From the NCBI GenBank assembly GCA_017561155.1, contig JAFZDP010000040.1:1-47914 (forward strand): 47,914 nucleotides of DNA. Direction: 5' to 3'. The notes below the pieces were generated by a model, which did not search any database, was not told where the DNA came from, and worked only from the letters and a program-made list of their open reading frames with translations. Position numbers and translations under genes: made by a program. Source of the stretch: Bacteroidales bacterium (GTDB lineage: Bacteria; Bacteroidota; Bacteroidia; Bacteroidales; P3). This document shows positions 1 to 6,489 of this stretch, piece after piece (position 1 is the stretch's first letter; every line of letters begins with the position of its first letter).

Positions 1-31
1 CTTTTGCGTGCTTTGCGTTTTTTACCGAAAT

Positions 32-90
32 ATTTCTATTTCTTTTTCAATCGCATAGCCCGCTATGCTCAATCAAAAGAAAGTAGAAAT
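32..90. repeat. Long imperfect palindrome (REP-like hairpin)
   Basis: The core is GCATAGC-CC-GCTATGC at 53-68, a perfect 7-bp stem with a 2-nt loop. It lies inside a longer imperfect stem with arms beginning ATTTCTA and ending TAGAAAT. Between them the segments TCAATC and TCAATC face each other, so two alternative pairings exist. No coding potential is visible. It is probably a small repeated palindromic element or an RNA hairpin; its copy number elsewhere in the genome is unknown. Confidence 0.5.
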
Positions 91-125
91 CTTTCTAGCA
101 AAATTCCACAAATCACTTGCAAAGC

Positions 126-141
126 AATTTTTAGAAGTTGC
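126..141 (+). repeat. 16-bp direct repeat, left copy
   Basis: AATTTTTAGAAGTTGC occurs here and again, exactly, at 1719-1734, in the same orientation on either side of the ATPase gene. This is an outer pair of direct repeats; promoter-motif copies form an inner pair. Confidence 0.55.
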
Positions 142-162
142 TTTCAATTAATCGACTAATAA

Positions 163-290
163 CGATATACAGCAAATAATATTGTTGAAAACCGTTTATC
201 TTTTTATGTTTACTGCGAAAAAGTTTGCTGTATACAGAAAACTTTTTGCAAAACTTCGAAAAGTTTTAGATATATTGCGAACTTTTCGAA
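163..290. repeat. Copies of the ATPase promoter motif downstream of the gene
   Basis: The segment 240-285 reads almost like 1529-1574, the promoter of the ATPase: both carry AACTTTTTGCAAA, then CGAAAAGTTTTAGATATA, then AACTTT. A further word, AAAAGTTTGCTGTATA, lies at 219-234 and as its reverse complement at 1560-1575; part of it is also at 163-175. The segment also holds a perfect 14-bp inverted repeat, AACTTCGAAAAGTT / AACTTTTCGAAGTT, around 254-295. The minus-strand -7 box of the right copy is not preserved here, so this copy is probably not a working promoter. Confidence 0.6.
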
Positions 291-331
291 GTTTGGTTGT
301 TGACAATAGAATGCGTGTAACAATAGTGGCG

Positions 332-1522
332 TTACCTTAAAAAGTCAATTGCTTGTATCACTTTAATGCCGTCTTCGATCATCATGGATGCCAGCGAATC
401 CATTGTTACAATGTACTTAGGATAGTTGTCTTTTATTTTTTTTAGGTTTCCAAATTCGCGGTTGTATGTTTCTTCTTCGGTAATTCTCAGTGCTACTTGG
501 TAATATGCTATCTCGTTTTCTTTTCGAGCCACAAAGTCTATTTCTTTACCATCTAGTTGACCTACATATACTTCGTAGCCATCTTGTAAAAGTTTAAGAT
601 ATACGGCATTTTCCAACGCTTTTTCAAGGTCGGTTAATCTTTTGTCTCGGCACAAATAGTTTCGTAGTCCGATGTCTTCGAAGTAATATTTATCTTGTTG
701 CTCGAATATTCGTTTTCCTTTTATGTCGTAGCGTTTTACTCGGTCTATCATGTACGAAGCACATAGAATATCCATATATTCATTGATAGTATTGGACGAT
801 ACCGAGCTTTCTTTACTTTTCAGAAACTTAGCAATACTACTGGAAGAAAACAGTTTGCCACTGTTGTCGGCTACAAAACGTGCAAGGTTGTCCACAAAAG
901 AAACATTGCGTATTTGTTTGCGAGTTATTACATCTTTCACGAATATAGTGTCGTAGATGCTACCCAAGTAATCGTTTTTGCTACGAGTATCATCGGAAGA
1001 AATGTTGCTCAAAAAGGGTAAGCCTCCCCAATGTAGATAGGATAGTAACGAATCGTTGGAAACTTCTAATTTGTTGAACAATAGGTATTCCGAAAAGCTG
1101 AGACTATGAATGTGTATCCTTATGTAGCGTCCTGCAAATACAGATGCTATGTCGCTGGAGAGCATCATGGCATTAGAGCCGGTAACCACTATGTCGAAAT
1201 TAGGTTGTTTTATCCAATATCGAAGGGTTTTCTCGAAATTGGATATTTCTTGCACTTCATCAATAAGTAAATAGTTGTGTTTTTTACTATTTTGATGTTT
1301 TTTTATCCATTTATTCAGGTCTTCAAAATCTGATATAGATGCATTGTCAGGATTCTCCATATCGAGATATAGAATGTTACTTTCTTTGCTTAATAGTGTA
1401 GTTAAACATTCTAATATACAGCTCTTTCCGGCTCTTCGATGTCCGGTTAATACTATTACTTCTCCTTTGCCTAATAGTCTTATTATGCGTTGTGTGTATA
1501 ATTCTCTATTTATTCTCTCCAT
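332..1522 (-). CDS. AAA_14/DUF4143 family ATPase
   Basis: A 396-aa P-loop ATPase of the kind abundant in Bacteroidota and archaea. The Walker A motif GHRRAGKS is at residues 27-34 and the Walker B region LLIDEVQEI at about 85-93. The C-terminal third (near DGKEIDFVARK) looks like the DUF4143 PD-(D/E)XK-like domain, with D and E-x-K-type residues. Biological role is unsettled for the family; a link with mobile DNA or defence has been suggested. I chose the ATG at 1522 rather than the upstream in-frame TTG at 1540 because the TTG lies inside the -7 promoter box (1538-1545). The 5' leader would then be only about 10 nt. The gene stands alone and is bracketed by copies of its own promoter motif. 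Confidence 0.88.
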   Translation of the reverse strand: MERINRELYTQRIIRLLGKGEVIVLTGHRRAGKSCILECLTTLLSKESNILYLDMENPDNASISDFEDLNKWIKKHQNSKKHNYLLIDEVQEISNFEKTLRYWIKQPNFDIVVTGSNAMMLSSDIASVFAGRYIRIHIHSLSFSEYLLFNKLEVSNDSLLSYLHWGGLPFLSNISSDDTRSKNDYLGSIYDTIFVKDVITRKQIRNVSFVDNLARFVADNSGKLFSSSSIAKFLKSKESSVSSNTINEYMDILCASYMIDRVKRYDIKGKRIFEQQDKYYFEDIGLRNYLCRDKRLTDLEKALENAVYLKLLQDGYEVYVGQLDGKEIDFVARKENEIAYYQVALRITEEETYNREFGNLKKIKDNYPKYIVTMDSLASMMIEDGIKVIQAIDFLR

Positions 1523-1537
1523 ATCTAAAACTTTTTG

Positions 1538-1570
1538 CAAATGTACGAAAAGTTTTAGATATACAGCAAA
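1538..1570 (-). promoter_or_regulatory. Promoter of the AAA_14/DUF4143 ATPase
   Basis: Read on the minus strand there is TTTG (1567-1570), 21 nt, then TACATTTG (1538-1545), a match to the Bacteroidota -33 TTTG and -7 TAnnTTTG consensus. The box ends 15 nt upstream of the ATG. The surrounding AACTTTT/AAAAGTT words form an imperfect palindrome that may be an operator. Confidence 0.7.
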
Positions 1571-1668
1571 CTTTTGTCATTTTTATTTTTCTCCTGTTTT
1601 GGAAAGTAGTGGATTTTGTAACATTGGGGTAGCCTAAACAATATTAGATTTTCTATGCTCTAAATAAC

Positions 1669-1702
1669 AGTAACTTGTTGCCATCTGTTTTTGAGCTTTC
1701 AA
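1669..1702 (-). pseudogene. Fragment similar to the membrane-protein gene at 6490-7305
   Basis: The plus-strand sequence here (ACTTGTTGCCA, CTGTTTTTGA, CTTT) matches 7104-7137 at most of 34 positions. In the intact gene those bases encode the segment KNRWQQVTV at the end of the second membrane helix. No open frame extends to either side, so it looks like a short relic of a paralogue. It may instead be a short chance or recombination-derived match. Confidence 0.35.
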
Positions 1703-1718
1703 ACTTACTGAAACGTGG

Positions 1719-1734
1719 AATTTTTAGAAGTTGC
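1719..1734 (+). repeat. 16-bp direct repeat, right copy
   Basis: An exact second copy of AATTTTTAGAAGTTGC found at 126-141. The pair encloses the ATPase gene and its promoter copies. Confidence 0.55.
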
Positions 1735-1949
1735 CATTACTTTGTAATTATTGAACAAAGCCATATTTATTGTATTAAAAAGGTTGCTCCTCAATATTTA
1801 ATAACGAAAATATAACAACTTTTTTATGTTGTATAATTGAGTTGTAATATAATTGACTTCCATATTATTACAAAAATACATTACAATTTGTATCATGTTA
1901 AAATGAAGCAGAAAACACGCCTATGGCATGAAATGACATATGTATTTTA

Positions 1950-1957
1950 TAATTTTG
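1950..1957 (+). promoter_or_regulatory. -7 box of the broken AAA ATPase gene
   Basis: TAATTTTG matches TAnnTTTG and is followed by GCAG, as in many Bacteroidota promoters. It lies 55 nt upstream of the ATG at 2013, so the promoter seems to have outlived the gene. Confidence 0.5.
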
Positions 1958-2012
1958 CAGCCGAAAGCAAAAGAATTATGGAAAGTGGAAGCAAGAAACA
2001 AGGGAAAAAAAG

Positions 2013-2211
2013 ATGGACATACTTAACTCATTGGATTCAATTGTCAATGCTACAAAGAACTCTAAACTCTCGGACGAATTCTATAAAAAAGTCCAGATGC
2101 ATAAAATATGTATACTCCAAATTAGACATCTCAAAAGAGCAATGTGTGTTTCTGTCCATTTTCATAGAGAAAAGTAATGATGCTAAAGTTTATATTAGAC
2201 AACTTTGTTAA
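2013..2211 (+). pseudogene. N-terminal remnant of a SpoVK-like AAA ATPase, frameshifted and truncated
   Basis: The frame opening at the ATG at 2013 encodes MDILNSLDSIVNATKNSKL followed by SDEFYKKVQMH. The protein then continues in the +1 frame as KYVYSKLDISKEQ, CVFLSIFIEKSN and DAKVYIRQL before a stop at 2209-2211. Joined, this looks like the N-terminal region that I recall at the start of large SpoVK-like AAA ATPases of Bacteroidales; the ATPase domain itself is absent. The shift lies between about 2097 and 2110 and needs one extra base (or two lost). A longer in-frame ORF from 1837 to 2211 exists only because of this overlap. The family assignment is from memory of the N-terminal pattern, so moderate. 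Confidence 0.6.
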
Positions 2212-2249
2212 TTAATATCCGGCAGCGTAATAACCTAAAAAGTAAATAT

Positions 2250-2345
2250 ATAACAAGGAGGTGAATAATGTAAAAATAGAATTTAAATGTTGTCCTATTT
2301 ATTTGGAGATTTTGAATAAATAGTGTACTTTGCAGACTGAAAATT
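2250..2345 (+). promoter_or_regulatory. Promoter/operator shared with the PD-(D/E)XK nuclease gene
   Basis: About 95 bp here align with the reverse complement of 6094-6194 at roughly four of five positions, from ATAACAAG through AATAATGTAAAA, AAATGTT, TATTTATTTGGAG and GAATAAATA to GTACTTTGCA. A perfect 9-bp inverted repeat, CTATTTATT (2295-2303) / AATAAATAG (2315-2323), sits just before the -7 box (2326-2332, TACTTTG, one base shorter than TAnnTTTG). TTTG at 2302-2305 is a suitable -33 element and falls inside the palindrome, so a bound repressor would cover it. Confidence 0.65.
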
Positions 2346-2361
2346 CCAGCAAAATAGTAAA

Positions 2362-2406
2362 GGTAGGTTCTCTATTTTGTTAGAAAATGAATTCTTAGAA
2401 CCTACC
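2362..2406 (+). promoter_or_regulatory. Hairpin in the 5' leader of the small-gene operon
   Basis: GGTAGGTTCT (2362-2371) and AGAACCTACC (2397-2406) are perfect complements with a 25-nt A/T-rich loop. The stem ends 24 nt before the ATG at 2431 and lies downstream of the inferred transcription start. There is no T-run after it, so an RNA-level control element is likelier than a terminator. Confidence 0.5.
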
Positions 2407-2430
2407 AATAATGACTAAAATAATAAAGAA

Positions 2431-2784
2431 ATGAAATTGTATATTGAGCCAAAGATGTGGGGTAGAAATACGGAGGAAGAGAAACTTATGGAATTATCCC
2501 CCAAATTCCTTGAAACATTTATCAAAGATGCGAAGGTGTTTGAGATAATAAATTTTGACCTACAGGTGATTGCAGATTTGGTTTGTGAGTTTTCATCCAA
2601 CGAGCAATGTATCCTTGCTATGATGAATCGATACAACGTCACAAAAGACCAAGCAAGGTTGGCAATGGAGATACCTATGTGTGAAATACCATTGTACTTG
2701 TGTGAAGAAGAGTACCATCGACAGATTGAGAGACTAAAAAAACTTCTTCAAATCGTGCAAGAGATTAATGATATACAAAACTGA
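2431..2784 (+). CDS. Small protein with a gyrase A-like helical segment; function unknown
   Basis: A 117-aa soluble protein without signal peptide or membrane helix. I do not recognise it as a named family. Residues about 64-115 (MNRYNVTKDQARLAM, then LCEEEYHRQIERLKKLLQ) resemble, in residue pattern and spacing, the helical segment of GyrA/ParC that reads roughly F-x-L-S-E-x-Q-A ... EEY-x-x-L. The similarity is weak and by eye. The C-terminal 30 residues look like an amphipathic coiled coil. First gene of a two-gene operon; the next ATG follows the stop after 6 nt. Transcription starts from a promoter shared with the distant PD-(D/E)XK nuclease, and the leader carries a hairpin, so expression is probably controlled. 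Confidence 0.75.
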   Translation: MKLYIEPKMWGRNTEEEKLMELSPKFLETFIKDAKVFEIINFDLQVIADLVCEFSSNEQCILAMMNRYNVTKDQARLAMEIPMCEIPLYLCEEEYHRQIERLKKLLQIVQEINDIQN

Positions 2785-2790
2785 TATGCA

Positions 2791-2985
2791 ATGGTACTAT
2801 ATACAAAACCAATAGGAACAAAAACAAAGCATGGTAACATTCGTATTGAGATTTCCAAAATCACAGCGGAATACATAGATGCTAAACTTGCAGAGTTTTA
2901 TATCAAATCTGAAATATGCTACAATGTTCAAGAATATGAGAGGGCGATTCAACATGCCTCATCTCATAAGGATACACTGAAGTAA
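2791..2985 (+). CDS. Hypothetical 64-aa protein
   Basis: It encodes a small, basic, soluble protein of unknown family. The ATG lies 6 nt after the stop of the upstream gene, which supports co-transcription and probable co-translation. No motif is recognisable. A short TK-rich N-terminus (TKPIGTKTKHGN) is followed by two helices. The 230 bp that follow hold no gene that I can support. The small-plus-small layout under a palindromic operator would fit a two-component toxin-antitoxin or anti-defence pair, but nothing in the sequences proves that. Confidence 0.55.
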   Translation: MVLYTKPIGTKTKHGNIRIEISKITAEYIDAKLAEFYIKSEICYNVQEYERAIQHASSHKDTLK

Positions 2986-3215
2986 TTGAGATGGTGGTTT
3001 GACCTATATTCACCAGAAGCATAGTTTTTATTAAGTCTTACAATCGGAGAAAAAAAGATTATACTTCATTTAAAAAATTATAAGGTAAAAACTACAAAAT
3101 GTGAAACGCTAAAAGTCCTTATGGAAGAAAATGAGATATGATATTTCAAACAATTCTATTACACAATAAATTAAGATATAATGCGTTGTTTCTTTTTAAA
3201 TATTAATACATCAAA

Positions 3216-4127
3216 ATGAATCCTCTAAAAAAATATATTTGGCTTGTAGATACTTTGATGAGGGCAAGATACACCGGTCTGACCATTAAGCAAGTTTCTG
3301 ATAAGTATGAATACGATGATGAAATAAGCAATGGTGAAAAGTACAACGGTCGAACCTTTCATCGTCATCGCAAAGAGGTTAAAGACATCTTTGGTATTGA
3401 AATAGAATGTTATTCCAATGGAAGCGAATATCGTTACCGCATAGCAGACAATGGAGATAATGATTATTTCCGGCGTTGGTTAATGGATTCTATAGCTGTG
3501 AATAGAATTATTTGCGATAGCAAAGATATAGCTCAATATATAAGTATTGAAAACACCAACACTGAATATCTTCCTGCAGTCCTTCAAGCAATGAAAGAGC
3601 AACGTAAGTTGGAGTTTTACTATAAACCTTATTGGACTGATACAGCAACCCATTATTTTGATTTCCAACCTCACGCTATAAAAATGTTTGAGCGACGATG
3701 GTATCTTATTGGTCACTACAAACAGGATATGCCATTTATTATTCTAGCACTTGACAGGATAGAACAATTAGAGATAAAAGAAGAAACGTTTCATCGCAAC
3801 CCCGATTTCGATCTTGAGGAAATGTTTGATGGAGTATTTGGTATCACCATTGATGAGGGTGAAGTGGAAAGTGTGTTGTTGAAAGTTGAAGCTCATCAAG
3901 CAAACTATCTACGTTCATTGCCTCTACATCGTTCCCAAATAGAATTGACAAGTAGAGACGAAGGTTATGCCCTTTTTGAACTTCGAGTACGGTCATCTTT
4001 TGAACTTCGGCAACGCATACTCTCTCTTGGCAGTACTGTAGAAGTTCTGAAACCGGAGTCTTTGCGAAATGAGATACGAGAAGAGGCGAAGGCAATGGTG
4101 GCAAAATACAAGGAAGATGATGAGTAA
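3216..4127 (+). CDS. WYL domain-containing transcriptional regulator
   Basis: The protein is 303 aa. Residues 1-75 form a winged-helix-like N-terminal region (LTIKQVSDKYEY, then RTFHRHRKEVKDIFG as the recognition part). Residues about 115-185 are the WYL domain, with the signature RRWYLIGH at 160-167. The C-terminal 90 residues fit the WCX extension (VLLKVEAHQANYLRS, LGSTVEVLKPESLR). WYL proteins are ligand- or nucleic-acid-responsive regulators, often found in phage-defence loci. It lies between two defence-like operons with a common operator, so it is a candidate regulator for both (inference). The stop codon lies within the left arm of a 21-bp terminator stem. Confidence 0.9.
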   Translation: MNPLKKYIWLVDTLMRARYTGLTIKQVSDKYEYDDEISNGEKYNGRTFHRHRKEVKDIFGIEIECYSNGSEYRYRIADNGDNDYFRRWLMDSIAVNRIICDSKDIAQYISIENTNTEYLPAVLQAMKEQRKLEFYYKPYWTDTATHYFDFQPHAIKMFERRWYLIGHYKQDMPFIILALDRIEQLEIKEETFHRNPDFDLEEMFDGVFGITIDEGEVESVLLKVEAHQANYLRSLPLHRSQIELTSRDEGYALFELRVRSSFELRQRILSLGSTVEVLKPESLRNEIREEAKAMVAKYKEDDE

Positions 4128-4170
4128 AAGATAACGGGTATCCATTTTCGGATACCCGTTATCTTTTACT
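4123..4170. terminator. Bidirectional intrinsic terminator
   Basis: A perfect 21-bp stem (4123-4143 and 4150-4170) encloses the 6-nt loop ATTTTC. A-rich and T-rich ends make it usable from both sides. It serves the WYL gene (plus) and the exonuclease gene (minus), which converge here. The TAA of the WYL gene (4125-4127) is inside the stem. Confidence 0.9.
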
Positions 4171-4181
4171 CACAAATTAAA

Positions 4182-4676
4182 TCAAAGTCCGAGTTTAATT
4201 GCAATAGCTGCACAAGCTTCTGCATCAGCTAATGCGTGATGGTGGTTTTCCAGATCGTAGCCACAAGCAGCAGATACCGTATGTAACTGATAGTTTTCTA
4301 GGTTGTGGAGCATCTTCCTTGATGCCTCCAATGTACAATAAAATTCATAGTCCGGCCAATCCATCTGATACATTTTCATCACCTCACGAAGGCAGCCCTC
4401 ATCAAATTGTTTGTTATGGGCAACCAATGGAAGACCCTTTATCAGCGGTTCCACTTTCTCCCATACTTTTGGAAACACATCTGCATCATCTGTGTCTTCT
4501 TGTCCTAATCCGTGAACCTCCCGGCAAAACCATCTGTAATAGTTGGGTTCAGGTTTGATAAGACTATAAAAGTTATCTGTCATAATTCCATTTCTAACAA
4601 TAACCACACCTACACTACACACGCTGGAACGATGTTCGTTTGCTGTCTCAAAATCTATAGCTGCAAAATCTTTCAT
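4182..4676 (-). CDS. 3'-5' exonuclease, DnaQ-like DEDDh family
   Basis: A 164-aa stand-alone RNase T/DnaQ-fold exonuclease. The four acidic metal ligands and the general base are all visible: D8 and E10 (DFET), D92 (AHNKQFD) and H146/D151 (HHALADA), which is the DEDDh pattern. Proteins of this length that are not fused to a polymerase are usually exonucleases of repair or RNA turnover, and many are found in accessory regions. The gene has its own promoter (-7 box at 4742-4749) and a leader of about 60 nt. It converges on the WYL gene through a shared terminator. Confidence 0.9.
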   Translation of the reverse strand: MKDFAAIDFETANEHRSSVCSVGVVIVRNGIMTDNFYSLIKPEPNYYRWFCREVHGLGQEDTDDADVFPKVWEKVEPLIKGLPLVAHNKQFDEGCLREVMKMYQMDWPDYEFYCTLEASRKMLHNLENYQLHTVSAACGYDLENHHHALADAEACAAIAIKLGL

Positions 4677-4741
4677 TGGTCAATTTGGGTCTTCTTCTAA
4701 ATGCAAAATATAACTAATCATTGATATTCCTTATCATAAGG

Positions 4742-4749
4742 CAAAGATA
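4742..4749 (-). promoter_or_regulatory. -7 box of the exonuclease gene
   Basis: The minus strand reads TATCTTTG followed by CC, an exact TAnnTTTG match 65 nt upstream of the ATG at 4676. It lies in the gap between this gene and the stop of the PD-(D/E)XK nuclease. Confidence 0.6.
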
Positions 4750-4778
4750 TAAACTTAGTACTTCTCTGTATTAGCTCC

Positions 4779-6026
4779 CTATTTCTTCTCCAAACTTTCA
4801 CTGATACGCTTGAATGCTTCCTGTTCTTTTATGTTGTCAAGTATTTCGGAGATAAAAGTAATCATTTTGCCATTCGCCATATCCTTTAGTGTAGACCAGT
4901 CATCCCATCTCCACCACCTGCCACTACCTTTGATTCCTAATTCACTCCAAAGATAAACCCAACCAATTGGATTATTATCAGTTGGTTCTTCAGCATCCGA
5001 CCAAATTGTAAATTCCAATTTATTTCTTACTCTGTATGTATCTGGAATTGTGACATCCATATAAAAACCACCTTCATCACTATTAGTATGTGAAATGACA
5101 CCTATTCTGAAGACCACATCACTGTATGATCTATCAAAAATCCTAATCCAAGTTTCTTTGCCACAACTTATGATTCCTTCATCGTATTCACAACAATATC
5201 CCATATTTTCAGAAACTGTTTTTATCCTATTTACAAAGTTTCTTCTTATTCTATTCTGTACTTCCCTACTTTGTTCAATAATTTTAATTGTAGTTTCAAT
5301 ATTTTCATCGGAAGTAAGAACTTCCATTAATTTCTCCGTATTTTTATTACCCATAATCGACAAAATAATTTCAAGGTTATTAATATATTGTTGTATTGTT
5401 TCTCTTACAAGAGGTTGCCGTGCAGATAATTCCAGACAATGATTTAACCATGTCAAAATATCCTCTCTGTAACTTATGCAGAAATAATCAAAACAAGAAT
5501 TTCCCAAAGAATAATCAGTTGCCTGTTCTCCTTCTAAGGTCAGATAGAAAATGATATACTGTTCGTTTGATAATTGTTCGGTTTTAGAAGCAAAATTATT
5601 GTACCGCAATAACTGACTCTCTTGGTCTTTTGCATATATTTTGTTCTCTATGATTATTGTTTGTTTATATTTGTCTTGAATTAATAAGTCTATTCTACCA
5701 CCCTCTGTCTTATCTTCTGATTTTGTACCAATGGGATATTCTATCTTAACACTTGTAGAGGCCAAATCTATTTTGAATGACGTTTGCTTTGAGATTACAT
5801 CATTAATGAAAGCATTTAGAAACTTCTCACCCAGTCCATGACTACCTTCAGGATTCAGTAGTTCTGCAATTATTGCAGAATGAAGTCGAACTTCCGAAGT
5901 TTGAACTCCTAATATTTCAAAGACATTAAAGTATTCTCCTCGTTTCCTTTTTTCTTGTTGTTGAATATTCTCTTGAACAAATATCTCTGAAACTTGTTTT
6001 AGTAAACTGTTTAATTTATTATCCAT
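4779..6026 (-). CDS. PD-(D/E)XK nuclease superfamily protein (PDDEXK_4 type)
   Basis: The protein is 415 aa. The nuclease core is at about residues 45-150: H49 in RLHSAIIAELLNPEG, D113 in GGRIDLLIQD, E127-x-K129 in IIIENKI, then Q135/Q138 in KDQESQLLRY. These give the complete D...ExK...Q set of an active PD-(D/E)XK fold. The remaining 250 residues carry no recognised domain; aromatic-rich stretches near 290-380 (WSDAEEP, GRWWRWDDW) may bind a nucleotide or nucleic acid. Relatives are generally orphan nucleases of accessory regions, so a defence role is plausible but unproven. Its upstream region is a near-copy of the promoter/operator at 2250-2345. Confidence 0.85.
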   Translation of the reverse strand: MDNKLNSLLKQVSEIFVQENIQQQEKRKRGEYFNVFEILGVQTSEVRLHSAIIAELLNPEGSHGLGEKFLNAFINDVISKQTSFKIDLASTSVKIEYPIGTKSEDKTEGGRIDLLIQDKYKQTIIIENKIYAKDQESQLLRYNNFASKTEQLSNEQYIIFYLTLEGEQATDYSLGNSCFDYFCISYREDILTWLNHCLELSARQPLVRETIQQYINNLEIILSIMGNKNTEKLMEVLTSDENIETTIKIIEQSREVQNRIRRNFVNRIKTVSENMGYCCEYDEGIISCGKETWIRIFDRSYSDVVFRIGVISHTNSDEGGFYMDVTIPDTYRVRNKLEFTIWSDAEEPTDNNPIGWVYLWSELGIKGSGRWWRWDDWSTLKDMANGKMITFISEILDNIKEQEAFKRISESLEKK

Positions 6027-6093
6027 ATTGTTATCGTTTGGTTTTTGGTACGTTCTAAAAACTCATTTTCAAACAAAATCACTACTGTACTAT

Positions 6094-6194
6094 AATTTTC
6101 AATTTGCAAAAGTACATTATTTATTCAAAAACTCCAAATAAATACACTATTTTAACATTTGGATTTTGTTTTACATTATTAGGCTACTTGTTAT
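6094..6194 (-). promoter_or_regulatory. Promoter/operator of the PD-(D/E)XK nuclease, copy of 2250-2345
   Basis: The minus strand has TACTTTTG (6107-6114), a perfect TAnnTTTG box, followed by CA. Upstream lies the inverted repeat TATTTATT (6137-6144) / AATAAATA (6118-6125, read on the minus strand), then AAATGTT and AATAATGTAAAA. Sequence outside the core promoter elements is also shared with the other copy, so more than RNA polymerase recognition is being conserved. Confidence 0.65.
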
Positions 6195-6489
6195 GTGATT
6201 ATTTTTAGATTGTTATATTGTTTACATGTTAATTAATTCCAAGTTCTTTATTAGAAAATGCTATGTGTAAAAGCATTGATTAATACCTACACATGTAGCA
6301 TAGTCGTAACAATGTAAAAATTTTAACGACCGATTTGGGTTTATATGCGATATATCTATTGTGGAATATTATATGCAATATACAAAACACGCCAATGTAA
6401 AGACGCACAAACGGTACGTCTCACTACGTTGTAGCCGTCAGGCGTTGCGACTGTAAAAATGTTGGTCGTAGAAAAACTGAATTTATAAG
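6195..6489. other. Non-coding gap with a REP-like palindrome
   Basis: No gene is visible. The stretch 6389-6445 starts ACGCC and ends GGCGT and contains AGACGCAC, GTACGTCTC and ACGTTGTAGCCGT, which pair with one another in several ways. It resembles the short GC-richer palindromes with a core like AGACGCAC...GTGCGTCT that are scattered between genes in many bacteria. It lies immediately downstream of the membrane-protein gene and may act as its terminator or mRNA stabiliser. Confidence 0.45.

Noticed and set aside
1837-2211. A 124-codon open frame as an intact gene
   Set aside because: Only its last third resembles a protein; the start of that protein is in another frame (ATG at 2013). The open frame results from overlap with a frameshifted pseudogene.
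2259-2273. AAGGAGGTGA followed by ATG TAA, a minimal start-stop ORF with a strong ribosome site
   Set aside because: The homologous promoter at 6094-6194 keeps the ATGTAA but not the AGGAGG, and it lies upstream of the inferred transcription start. Probably coincidence.
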